Assembly (NCBI RefSeq): GCF_021390675.1
Contig: NZ_JAJEJV010000004.1
Coordinates: 2,356,001 to 2,420,000, forward strand
Direction: 5' to 3'
Source: Dyella sp. 2HG41-7
GTDB taxonomy: Bacteria; Pseudomonadota; Gammaproteobacteria; Xanthomonadales; Rhodanobacteraceae
DNA length: 64,000 bases
Below are positions 17,598-25,898 of this stretch, piece after piece. Under the pieces are notes generated by a model. That model was given only the letters and a program-made list of their open reading frames with translations, did not search any database and had not been told where the DNA came from. The translations under genes were made by a program, and so were the position numbers. The stretch's first letter is position 1. Each line of letters starts with the position of its first letter.

Positions 17598-18620
17598 ATG
17601 AAAAATACTCAATACATTCGCTTTGCCATTACTGCCGTTCTCGTCCTTCTCGCCGTGTTGATCGGATACGGCTTATGGCGGCACTACATGTATTCGCCCT
17701 GGACGCGCGACGGACGTATCCGCGCCAATGTGGTGCGCATCGCGCCGGATGTATCCGGCCTGGTGACAGCCGTCAACGTCGTCGACAACCAGCAGGTCAA
17801 AAAGGGCGACGTGTTGTTTGTGATCGATCACGCCCGCTATGCCGATGCGGTCGAACAAGCCAAGGCGAATCTGGCCGCGGCGCAAGCGGCAACAGTTGCA
17901 GCGCAAGCCAATATCGATGCGGCCAAGGCGACGACGACGCAAAGCAAGACCAACTTCGCCATGTATGCCGCGCAATCCAAACGGCGGCAGGATTTAAAAG
18001 ACGTTGTCTCCAACGAAGATCTGACGAACTCGCGCGCCACCGCTGATGCCGCGCGCGCCACGTGGGACAAGTCGCGTGCGGGTGAGGAGCAAGCTCTCGC
18101 GGCACAACAGCAAGCTATGGCAGCGGTAAAGCAGGCGCGAGCTGCGCTGGCAACCGCGGAGCTCAATCTTCAGCGTACCGAAGTGCGCGCTCCCAATGAC
18201 GGTTACATCACGAACTTGTTGGTGCGTGTCGGCGACTACGCAAGCGCCGGAGCACCGCGCCTGGCGCTGATCGACAGCGAGACCTTTTGGGTCGACGGTT
18301 ATTTCGAGGAAACCAAATTGCCGCATGTGCGTGTCGGCGATCCGGTCGATATCCGGTTGATGAGCGGCGGTGCGCATTTGAACGGTACGGTGGAAGGCAT
18401 TGCGCGGGGTATCGCCGGTGCGGTCGATCCCACGGGTACGGATCTGCTTGCCAATATCAACCCCACATTCAATTGGGTTCGATTGGCGCAGCGCGTTCCG
18501 GTTCGCGTGCGTATCGATACCGATCACATGCCTGCGGGCACCGTGCTGGTGGCGGGGCAGACCGCGACATTGATCGTGCATCCCCGCGAAAGCGGCGATG
18601 ACACAGCGACGGCGCGGTGA
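17598..18620 (+). CDS. HlyD/AaeA-type periplasmic adaptor protein
   Basis: 340 residues. There is an N-terminal membrane anchor (about 8-27), then SPWTRDGRIRANVVRIAPDVSG, the biotinyl-lipoyl-like half-motif typical of AaeA/EmrA adaptors. An Ala/Gln-rich coiled-coil hairpin (about 75-180) and a second lipoyl half (RAPNDGYITNLLVRVGDYA) follow. It bridges the FUSC pump to the outer-membrane channel. It is cotranscribed, 30 bp after the DUF1656 gene. Confidence 0.93.
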   Translation: MKNTQYIRFAITAVLVLLAVLIGYGLWRHYMYSPWTRDGRIRANVVRIAPDVSGLVTAVNVVDNQQVKKGDVLFVIDHARYADAVEQAKANLAAAQAATVAAQANIDAAKATTTQSKTNFAMYAAQSKRRQDLKDVVSNEDLTNSRATADAARATWDKSRAGEEQALAAQQQAMAAVKQARAALATAELNLQRTEVRAPNDGYITNLLVRVGDYASAGAPRLALIDSETFWVDGYFEETKLPHVRVGDPVDIRLMSGGAHLNGTVEGIARGIAGAVDPTGTDLLANINPTFNWVRLAQRVPVRVRIDTDHMPAGTVLVAGQTATLIVHPRESGDDTATAR

Positions 18621-18627
18621 ACCAGTC

Positions 18628-20091
18628 ATGCGCCGATTGCTGAAAACTTCCGTTCACGGCCCCTTGGTTACCGCCTGCGTGGCGAGCCTGATGTTGGCTG
18701 GATGCGTGACATCGGGCGGATTGCACCCGACCGGAAAGACCATCGATCCGGACAGCCTCAAGAGCTCACAAAGCTTTGCGAACGTGCCGCTCAGCGCGAC
18801 CGCATGGCCGTCGCAGGATTGGTGGGTTCAATTTCGCGATCCGCAACTGACCACCTTGATCGACGAGGCTTTGAAGAACAATCCAAGCCTTGCGGAAGCC
18901 GAAGCGCGCGCGCGCCAGGCGCAGGCCGTCGCAGATTCCGCTGATGCGGCGCGCATGCCGCAGGCGCAGTTGGATGCCAGTGCGATCGGCGCCCGTCTTT
19001 CCAGCAAAGATTTCAGTTATCCGATCGACGCGCTAGGTACCTTTGCCTGGACCAAGTCCGTTACCGCGGATTTTTCCTGGGATCTGGATTTGTGGGGCGG
19101 CAAGCGCGCCGCGTGGGAAGCGGCATTGGGACGAAGCCGTGCCGCGGAAATCGAAGCATATGCGGCGCGCATCCAGTTATCGGTCAACGTGGCGCGCGCC
19201 TATGTCGGATTGGGTTACGCCTTCGCGCAGAAAGACGTTGCGGAAGGCGAGTTGCAACGTACAAGCCAGACGCTTGCCTTGACAAAGCGCTTGGTCGCCG
19301 GTGGCCTCGGCACGCCGCAGCAAGAAGCGTTGGCGGATTCGCAGGTCGCCAGCGCAAAGCAGGAAGAAGCGCAGTCCGATCGCGCCATCGATGCGGCGCG
19401 CAGCAGTCTCTCCGTCTTGCTGGGGCAGGGGCCTGATCGCGGCCTGAGTATCGAGCGTCCGCATATGCTCGACCCCGGTTTGATTGCGATGCCCGACAAG
19501 TTGCAGGCCGATCTGATTGGTCGACGCGCCGATTTGGTCGCGGCGCGTTGGCAGGTCGAAGCGGCATCCAAAGATATCAAAGCGGCGAAGACGCAGTTTC
19601 TGCCGAATATCAGCCTGAGCGCTTTGGCTGGCTTTGTCGCCGTCGGCGGCAGCAACAATGTGTTTCAGTTGCCGGCACGCACGTACGCGGTCGAGCCTGC
19701 GCTGACGCTGCCAATTTTCGATGGTGGCCGCCTGCGCGCGAATCTCGCTGGCACGGATGCGCGCTATGACGAAGCAGTTGCGCACTACAACGGGTTACTC
19801 ATCGGCGCCGTGAATCAGGTGTCAGACTTGGTTTCGGCGTTGGCGTCTGTGCGCACGCAAATCGAATTGGAGCAACGCGCTAAGCAGGACGCCGATAAGA
19901 GTTGGCGCGATGCGTTCGCGGCGTACAAGGGTGGCGTTAGCGGGCCGTTGACGCCCTTGGCGAGCCGCCAGCAATTGCTGCTTGCCGATCAGCGTCTTGC
20001 CGCCTTGGAAAGTCAGCAAGCAGATCTGTCTATTCGTTTGATCGATGCGCTGGGCGGTGGTTACGGCGCAGATCAATCGGCCGCACGGTGA
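18628..20091 (+). CDS. NodT-family outer-membrane efflux lipoprotein (TolC-like)
   Basis: 487 residues. It has a lipoprotein signal with lipobox LAGC (about residue 28) and two OEP repeats, typical of RND/FUSC outer-membrane factors. Each repeat carries the usual long amphipathic helices, for example IDEALKNNPSLAEAEARARQAQA, and DLWGGKRAAWEAA precedes the membrane strands. The ATG at 18628 is preferred because it lies just after the HlyD stop and gives a clean lipoprotein signal. The frame is also open from 18598, inside the HlyD gene. It completes the tripartite pump. A 13-bp hairpin follows the stop. Confidence 0.92.
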   Translation: MRRLLKTSVHGPLVTACVASLMLAGCVTSGGLHPTGKTIDPDSLKSSQSFANVPLSATAWPSQDWWVQFRDPQLTTLIDEALKNNPSLAEAEARARQAQAVADSADAARMPQAQLDASAIGARLSSKDFSYPIDALGTFAWTKSVTADFSWDLDLWGGKRAAWEAALGRSRAAEIEAYAARIQLSVNVARAYVGLGYAFAQKDVAEGELQRTSQTLALTKRLVAGGLGTPQQEALADSQVASAKQEEAQSDRAIDAARSSLSVLLGQGPDRGLSIERPHMLDPGLIAMPDKLQADLIGRRADLVAARWQVEAASKDIKAAKTQFLPNISLSALAGFVAVGGSNNVFQLPARTYAVEPALTLPIFDGGRLRANLAGTDARYDEAVAHYNGLLIGAVNQVSDLVSALASVRTQIELEQRAKQDADKSWRDAFAAYKGGVSGPLTPLASRQQLLLADQRLAALESQQADLSIRLIDALGGGYGADQSAAR

Positions 20092-20103
20092 CTGCGAAAG
20101 TCG

Positions 20104-20133
20104 GTTCCTCCCTCTGCGATCAGAGGGAGGAAC
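20104..20133. terminator. bidirectional hairpin between the efflux operon and the porin gene
   Basis: Perfect 13-bp stem GTTCCTCCCTCTG (20104-20116), loop CGAT, CAGAGGGAGGAAC (20121-20133), between convergent genes ending at 20091 and 20146. There is no clear T-run on either side, but the stem is very strong. Confidence 0.55.
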
Positions 20134-20145
20134 GCGCTTAAGTCA

Positions 20146-21591
20146 TCAGAACTTGTAGTAAGCACTCAAGTTGATCTGATTGCCGCTGGTTCTTTCGCGA
20201 TTCGTTCCATTCGTCGTGGAATTGAGGATCGCGTGAATCCACTCCAGCGCGAACGCATAATCGCCCACCGTGTACTGCACATTCGCGGCACCTTGGCGAT
20301 CTTTTAAATACCCCGTCGAGCCGTGCCCCAGCCAGCGAATCACGTCGTTCGCGTTGGGCTTGCTGATGGCGTAGAACAAGTTGAAGCTCCAATTGGGCGT
20401 GAACTTGTAACCGCCCATCACGTAACCGCCGGTGTCTTTGATATCGCCGAACTGCGAAAGGTCGCCGAAGATTTCTCCTATGCCTCGACCGGTGTAAACC
20501 ACGCTCTTCAATACCCATTGACCGGGTGTCCACTGGCCGCCGAGTTCGAACGCTTCGCTGGAGAATTGGCGCTTGATCGGCGTCGCCTCCGCATCGCCGA
20601 CGCCGGCCAGGTTGATCTGACTCCAGTGCGCAGCGGCAAACAACATCCATTCCTTCGTCTGCTCGACATGCAGCTTCGCCTCGATCTGCGGACGGAAACC
20701 GGCATTGCCGGCGCTAGTGTAATTGGTCGGACTACCCGGACTGCTCCAGGTTCCCTCGTAAGCGCCCACATCCAATCGCCACTGTGGACCTTCCGATCCG
20801 TGATTGAGATCTTGCGAAAACGCGATGCCCGGAAAACGCCAGCCGATAATGCCGGTGCCATAACCCAGCGGGAAGGCAATGTGGCTGAGCGAATCGGGCA
20901 GGTCGTCCAACGGGAACATCAAATCCCATTGCTGGCCGATTTTTATGGAGCTTCCCGTTACCGGATTGCTCAACAACATATAGCCTTGACGCAGGCGTGG
21001 CAGAGGCTGTTGTTGGGAATAGGCGCCGTATGTCGGGGTTCCTGCGCCGAGTCCGTATCCGCCGAAGAAATCCATTTCCAGATGGCCGCCACCAGTCCAA
21101 TCGCCGGCTACTTTGGCGCCTGTCAAATCGAACATGAAACGCGTATTGCGTACATCCACGCCGCTGAGATCGCCTTTCGCTCCCGGTGTCGGATATTCGG
21201 CATTTTGGCCGTTGCCGTAGACGAATCCCTTGCTCTGCGAAAAAGCAGTCGCGTCGACAAAACCATGTAGCGCGACCGAGACGCCCGGCGCGCTGGTAAA
21301 CGTTGCGGCCTTCGGCGCCGCCGCCACGGTTGCTTGTACTTGCGCTTGCGCCTGCTGCGTTTGCTGGATCTGACCTTGCTGTTGCGTTTGCTGGTTTTGC
21401 AGTTGACTCAGAGCCTCGTGCATTTGCTGCAAATCTTGTTGTTGCTGATTGAGTTGTTGTTGCTGCTTTTCCACCAACGCTTTGAGCGCCTTGATCTCTT
21501 TGTCCCGGCTGCTATTGGATTGCGCGCTAACCGGAGCAGTCATCGTCAGACCAAGCGCGGCAAGGGCCAGAAACAGGACATGTCGTTTCAT
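20146..21591 (-). CDS. DcaP-like trimeric outer-membrane porin with coiled-coil N-terminus
   Basis: 481 residues. After a signal peptide (about 1-23, ending PVSAQS) comes a Gln-rich coiled coil (about 28-85, repeats of QQQ and Q-rich heptads). The remaining ~380 residues are a beta-barrel ending in a Phe after alternating aromatic residues (LSAYYKF). DcaP of Acinetobacter has the same design and imports dicarboxylic acids. The ATG at 21591 is supported by AAGGAG upstream; the frame continues 36 codons further without support. It lies 55 bp after the acetate permease gene on the same strand, so the two probably form a carboxylate uptake pair. DcaP is assigned by architecture, so the substrate is open. 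Confidence 0.75.
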   Translation of the reverse strand: MKRHVLFLALAALGLTMTAPVSAQSNSSRDKEIKALKALVEKQQQQLNQQQQDLQQMHEALSQLQNQQTQQQGQIQQTQQAQAQVQATVAAAPKAATFTSAPGVSVALHGFVDATAFSQSKGFVYGNGQNAEYPTPGAKGDLSGVDVRNTRFMFDLTGAKVAGDWTGGGHLEMDFFGGYGLGAGTPTYGAYSQQQPLPRLRQGYMLLSNPVTGSSIKIGQQWDLMFPLDDLPDSLSHIAFPLGYGTGIIGWRFPGIAFSQDLNHGSEGPQWRLDVGAYEGTWSSPGSPTNYTSAGNAGFRPQIEAKLHVEQTKEWMLFAAAHWSQINLAGVGDAEATPIKRQFSSEAFELGGQWTPGQWVLKSVVYTGRGIGEIFGDLSQFGDIKDTGGYVMGGYKFTPNWSFNLFYAISKPNANDVIRWLGHGSTGYLKDRQGAANVQYTVGDYAFALEWIHAILNSTTNGTNRERTSGNQINLSAYYKF

Positions 21592-21646
21592 GGGGTGCTC
21601 CTTATCGTTATCGTGGCGTACTGAATGCCTTATGGATTTCGAACGC

Positions 21647-22225
21647 TCAGCCGGCGCCTGGCGCACCAGTCGGTAGGACAACTCTCTTGTGCGCGTCATT
21701 GATGATTTCGGCGGCTGAGAGATAAAAAGCGAATATCGCCGTGAGCAGGCCCATGTAACCGCCAGCCGTGTGCAAACTTTTCATCTCGGTCCATTCGCCG
21801 GCGGCGAGTAGGAAAAACGTGATCCACAGCGCGAGGAAAATAAGCTGCAATGCAAGGGCCGCGCGCAGCGTACCGATCCACATATAGAACGTAAAAACGC
21901 CCCACATAAACAAATACCAGCCCACAAAGGCTCCCGGTACTTTGTCGTGCAAAAACAGCACGAACGCCGCGAACGACCACCAGAATGCGCCGTAACTCAC
22001 GAACGCCGTTGCGCCAAACGTATTACCTCGCGGCAGCTCCATAATGCCGGCGATGATCTGCGCGGTTCCGCCGTAAGCCATGGCGACGGCAAGCACCATC
22101 CCCATTGCGTCGCCGGTAAACCAACCGGCATTGATCATGCTCAACAGCCACGTCGTCAACGCGAATCCCGCCAAGCCCAGCGGCGCTGGATTGGAGAATC
22201 GCGCAGCAGTCTGTTCGTTGCTCAT
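21647..22225 (-). CDS. satP: acetate/succinate permease, GPR1/FUN34/SatP family
   Basis: 192 residues, six hydrophobic segments, and the family signature NPAPLGLAGFALTTW at residues 12-26. SatP (YaaH) takes up acetate and succinate with protons. GGGGAGG-type Shine-Dalgarno (ggggagg) lies 7 bp upstream of the ATG. It precedes the DcaP-like porin in the same direction, so the porin could supply the outer-membrane route for the same carboxylates. The symbol is by family; the substrate was not tested. Confidence 0.88.
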   Translation of the reverse strand: MSNEQTAARFSNPAPLGLAGFALTTWLLSMINAGWFTGDAMGMVLAVAMAYGGTAQIIAGIMELPRGNTFGATAFVSYGAFWWSFAAFVLFLHDKVPGAFVGWYLFMWGVFTFYMWIGTLRAALALQLIFLALWITFFLLAAGEWTEMKSLHTAGGYMGLLTAIFAFYLSAAEIINDAHKRVVLPTGAPGAG

Positions 22226-22822
22226 TGCAGAAACCTCCCCGACCGGAATGAATGGAATACGCAGGACTACGCACCACGCACAACGTATGGTTTCCTCCTA
22301 TGCGCTTTTGATCGACGGTGTCCCCTGGTTCGGCGCATATTTTTTGGATAACGGCTAACGCCCGGTCGCGAACGACCGGGGCAAAACGTTTGCAGCAAGT
22401 GTTTGGTTATCGCGTCGGCAAGAAGCGACGTACGGCACTATCGGCAGATAACGGCAGTGTCGCGATGACTGCCATGGTCGTGACTCTTACCCCTTTAGGC
22501 ATGAATCCCTCCCTTTGGAAGCTCGAGATGCTCGCATTGAAATGTCGTGACGAAACGCGATCAGTGGCGCGCCGGCAAGTATCGTGGTGCATTGCCGCAA
22601 TCGCTGTCGAAAGCAAGATTTGGGCGGACAGGGCGAACTTTACTCAGATATGACAAAAAAAATAGATGGTTTAGGCGCAGTTTTCTTTATGGATTTGGGG
22701 TTCTCATGTGAAAAACTGACGAAAACCAGGCCTTCCGTTAATCAGGGCGTGCAAAGCAATTCGAAATAAGCGAATCCGCCATTCCTTTTGAATACGCCGG
22801 CTGGAATATAACGTTACAGTTT
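22226..22822. other. gene-poor region upstream of satP
   Basis: About 600 bp with no convincing long gene. It must hold the satP promoter. It contains an 8-bp perfect hairpin with CGAA loop (22361-22380) without a T-run, and a 31-codon reading frame on the minus strand with a strong ribosome-binding site, listed separately. Other frames here lack supporting start signals. Confidence 0.5.
22407..22502 (-). CDS. possible 31-residue peptide with strong ribosome-binding site
   Basis: The frame begins MPKGVRVTTMAVIATLP and ends FLPTR. AAGGGAGGGA lies 4-6 bp before the ATG, much better than most start sites nearby. It has no recognised family and no clear signal peptide. It lies upstream of and in the same direction as satP, so it could be a leader or small protein, or chance. 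This is a weak call made only because of the start context. Confidence 0.25.
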   Translation of the reverse strand: MPKGVRVTTMAVIATLPLSADSAVRRFLPTR

Positions 22823-23446
22823 TCAGGATTTTCGAGATTCCACGGCCAGCGCAACGTGCACGCGACGCAAGTCCTCGGGCGTGTCGACGTCGATGCCGTT
22901 TTGCGAGGAAAACACTTCGACACGCGATGCGTGCTGCTGCAATAGCGATCGTGCACCGTGCGCCCCTGAAAGAGACGCCAGGGCATCGAAGCAATCGCGA
23001 GGAAAAAGAACGGGTGGACCTTGTACATCGTGCTGCGCTGTCGCGAGGATACGATCTGGAGCCTCGTGATGACGTTGGATCATGCGATCGAGCAGCGGCA
23101 TATCGACCATCGGTTGATCGGCCAGATAAACAAGCGCCGCCGAAGCTTCCGGGAATGCATGCATCAATTCGCGCGCGCCGGTCGCTAGCGATTGACCCAT
23201 GCCAAGCTGCCAGTCTTCGCAGCGACGGATGCCAAGCGGAAGATCGTCCAGTATCGCCTCCACGTCGTCCGCATACGCGCCGGTCACCACGAGTACGGGC
23301 ATATCGGCGCCGAGCAGCGTACGCGCGACGCGCCGAGCCATGGGTTCGCCGGCAAGGTCGGCGAGTTGTTTGGCGCCGCCGAATCGATGGCCTTCGCCAG
23401 CGGCGAGCAACAGGATCACAACGGATGCATGGCGCGGCGACGGCAT
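22823..23446 (-). CDS. MobA/MocA-like nucleotidyltransferase for molybdenum cofactor
   Basis: 207 residues. The NTP-transferase fold has the nucleotide motif LLAAGEGHRFGGAKQL near the N-terminus, then VYLADQPMVDMP, the metal-binding acidic region typical of MocA (CTP:molybdopterin cytidylyltransferase), and VLFPRDCFDAL later. MocA makes the cytosine dinucleotide cofactor used by xanthine-dehydrogenase-family hydroxylases. The xdhC stop and this start overlap (TGATG), so the two are coupled. MobA-like relatives use GTP, so cytidylyl specificity is a likely but not proven call. No molybdenum hydroxylase subunits are in the window. Confidence 0.85.
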   Translation of the reverse strand: MPSPRHASVVILLLAAGEGHRFGGAKQLADLAGEPMARRVARTLLGADMPVLVVTGAYADDVEAILDDLPLGIRRCEDWQLGMGQSLATGARELMHAFPEASAALVYLADQPMVDMPLLDRMIQRHHEAPDRILATAQHDVQGPPVLFPRDCFDALASLSGAHGARSLLQQHASRVEVFSSQNGIDVDTPEDLRRVHVALAVESRKS

Positions 23447-24537
23447 CAGTGAATGGCGCCGTTGTTATTGCGCAAGGAGCCGCCGTTTTTCCGATTGATC
23501 ACGGCCATGATTTCAGCGGCGATAGCAAGCGCGATTTCTTCGGGCGTTTCCGAGCCGATATCCAGGCCGGCTGGCGCGTGCAGATGCAAGCCGTTCAGCG
23601 CGGAACTGTGACGCATGCGCGCGACGCGATCGCGCGACCCCAGTGCGCCGATATACGCAACCGGCGCCTCTCGCAAAACGCTCAAATAAGCGATGTCTTG
23701 TTCGAGATTGTGCGTCATCACCACGACCGAACTATGCATGTCCAACGAAACGGCGTTGATCAGTTCTCGAGGCGTCGCGCATACCGTGCGCAATGCGGCA
23801 GGATGATCGGTGGCGCGCAATCGGGCAGGATCGTGATCGACCAAGGTGGTTCGCCAGCCAAGTGCGCTCGACAAAGGCAGCAATGCGCGCGCCGCGGCGC
23901 TGCTGCCAATCACGATCAAGGCATGTGGCGGCTCGATCGCTTCCATTAATACGTCCGTCGATCCCTCGATGGATGGCATATGCAGCGTATTCGCGCGTCG
24001 CAACATCGACGACGATGCATTCTCCAAAATAGATTGGACCAGCATTGCATCTTCGATATCGTTGTACAGCACACGATGGCCGTTCCACACCAGTCGGCGC
24101 GGCATGATGGGCGAATTGTCGACCGCGAATTGCGTCGCGAGATGGATGGTATGCCGTTCGCCGAGGCAGCTCGCCAATGCGTCGATAAAGTCCGTGTCGT
24201 GCATCGCGAGCAGAGGTTCGATAAGCACCTCCAATTCGCCGCCGCAGCCCATTTCCATCAGCACGTCCAGACCGGATTCGGCGTTGTAGCGAACCAGGCT
24301 GGTTTCGCCGCGGGCGATAACGTCGAGCGCGCGCGCGACGATATCGCGCTGCGGGCATCCCCCGGAGAGTTCGCACACCACCTTTCCGTTGCCCAATACC
24401 AGCATGCGCGTGCCGGGACGCCGGAACGTGGAGCCCCGTGTGCGGGTAATCGTGGCGAGCGCTGCCTTGGGCTCCGCATCGCTATGCAGGGCGCGCAGTG
24501 CAGTCAACAGCGTACTTAATTCGTGTGCCGAGTTCAT
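23446..24537 (-). CDS. xdhC: XdhC/CoxI-family molybdenum cofactor insertion/sulfuration chaperone
   Basis: 363 residues. The N-terminal XdhC/CoxI domain has TITRTRGSTFRRPGTRMLV and a conserved Cys motif (SGGCPQRDI); MEMGCGGELEVLIEPL follows. The C-terminal NAD-type Rossmann domain has HALIVIGSSAAARALLPL and IGALGSR. XdhC binds Mo cofactor and helps its sulfuration and insertion into xanthine-dehydrogenase-type enzymes. It forms a two-gene operon with the nucleotidyltransferase. The target enzyme is probably elsewhere in the genome. Confidence 0.92.
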   Translation of the reverse strand: MNSAHELSTLLTALRALHSDAEPKAALATITRTRGSTFRRPGTRMLVLGNGKVVCELSGGCPQRDIVARALDVIARGETSLVRYNAESGLDVLMEMGCGGELEVLIEPLLAMHDTDFIDALASCLGERHTIHLATQFAVDNSPIMPRRLVWNGHRVLYNDIEDAMLVQSILENASSSMLRRANTLHMPSIEGSTDVLMEAIEPPHALIVIGSSAAARALLPLSSALGWRTTLVDHDPARLRATDHPAALRTVCATPRELINAVSLDMHSSVVVMTHNLEQDIAYLSVLREAPVAYIGALGSRDRVARMRHSSALNGLHLHAPAGLDIGSETPEEIALAIAAEIMAVINRKNGGSLRNNNGAIH

Positions 24538-24682
24538 GTTTTGCCGTCGTCGAGCGAAGGGCGCAGAACCGATTAACGCGATGGTGTCACGTATATATCA
24601 TTGCGCGCCATTCGGTATAGAACGGCCATAAACAGGCATATTCGAATGCCACGCCGGTTCTATCGGCATGGCGCTGGACCCG

Positions 24683-25702
24683 TCAGATCTTGTTGGCGTG
24701 CTTCACGCCAGGCTTGCCGGCATCGGCGGCCATTTCCGAAGCGACCGGAACCTTCTTGCCCGTACTGGGTTTGGTCCACACGGCGACATAATCCACGATC
24801 ATCGGATGCCCGGGTTCCGTCGTGGGTGTGGGCGTGGGTTTCCAACCGGCCATGACGAACGAGAAGCCGCCGCCCATCGCAACATCCAGCAGCAAGAAAT
24901 AACCGCGCTGATCGGTGAGCTGGCGCCAGGTGTCGGCGGAAAGCTGATTTTCCGCCACTTGGTTGACGAGTTGCCCGTCGACAAACCAGCGCAATTGCTC
25001 CGGTGTCACACTGCGATTCCATTCGAACGTAAAAGTATGCGGACCTGCCGTGCATGCTTCGTGCGGGCAGGGTAGGCGACTGCCGATGCCCACCGGTTCG
25101 CCGCACGGGCCGCCAGGATTCACGCCGCAATGGAGAATGCCCCATACGGCATCTAGGCCGTTGACGCTTTCCATGATGTCGAACTCGCCAGCCGTGGGCC
25201 ACATGCGCGTGGTGCGATAGTTGGCGCCGAGCGCCCAAAACGCGGGCCAATAACCGAGCGCGCGGTCGCCGGTGACGTCGGGCATCTGGATGCGTGCTTC
25301 CATGCGCAACATGCCGCCTTGCGGCGCGTTGAAGTCGTCGCGAACGGTTTCGACGCGCCCGGACGTCCACTGACCGGTCGCATCGCGTTGCGGAATGATC
25401 AGCAGGTGACCCTTGCCATCCAGATGGATATTGGCGGCATCGGAGGTGTAACTCTCGGTTTCGGACGTACCCCAATTCACTGGGCCGCTCGGATACGAGT
25501 GTCCCGTATCGACACGCCAGAACGCAGACGACGGAAGCGAACCTGCATTGCCTGCGAACGTATCGCCCCACTGCAATTGCCAGCCATCGGGCGCGGGAAG
25601 ATCGGTGGCTTGCGCCGGTCGGGCAAATCCGGTGAGGCCGGCGCTGATCGTGAGAACAGCGGCGAGGGTGGCAATGTGAGGTGGAACTTTCTTCATCTGC
25701 AT
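24683..25702 (-). CDS. secreted glycoside hydrolase family 16 beta-glucanase
   Basis: 339 residues. Signal peptide (about 1-30, ending ARPAQA) and one GH16 domain with the catalytic motif EFDIMES (E-x-D-x-x-E), where the first Glu is the nucleophile and the last the acid/base. WPAFWALG precedes it, as in laminarinases and lichenases. It probably cuts beta-1,3 or mixed beta-1,3/1,4 glucans outside the cell. The tail (KKVPVASEMAADAGKPGVKH) is unstructured. The start is uncertain between ATG 25702 and 25696; the frame runs to 25846 without a credible signal. Confidence 0.88.
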   Translation of the reverse strand: MQMKKVPPHIATLAAVLTISAGLTGFARPAQATDLPAPDGWQLQWGDTFAGNAGSLPSSAFWRVDTGHSYPSGPVNWGTSETESYTSDAANIHLDGKGHLLIIPQRDATGQWTSGRVETVRDDFNAPQGGMLRMEARIQMPDVTGDRALGYWPAFWALGANYRTTRMWPTAGEFDIMESVNGLDAVWGILHCGVNPGGPCGEPVGIGSRLPCPHEACTAGPHTFTFEWNRSVTPEQLRWFVDGQLVNQVAENQLSADTWRQLTDQRGYFLLLDVAMGGGFSFVMAGWKPTPTPTTEPGHPMIVDYVAVWTKPSTGKKVPVASEMAADAGKPGVKHANKI

Positions 25703-25898
25703 AACAACCGGTACTGAAACATGAAGCCTCCAATCGTCGACGCGATCGTTGGCTACCAGCCCGGCAGCGGCCGGGTTGGCGAACAAAAACACGGGGGGAG
25801 CACGCCCCCTGCACCTGTTTTTAATGTCTTCGGCATTCAGATGCAAACCTGTAATGCTTGAGGAGGCTCATAGCATTCTTAAATCTGCAGTGCAGTTC

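Noticed and set aside
22361-22380. 8-bp hairpin CCCGGTCG-CGAA-CGACCGGG as a terminator
   Set aside because: No T-run on either strand and no gene end directly next to it; noted only as a structure.
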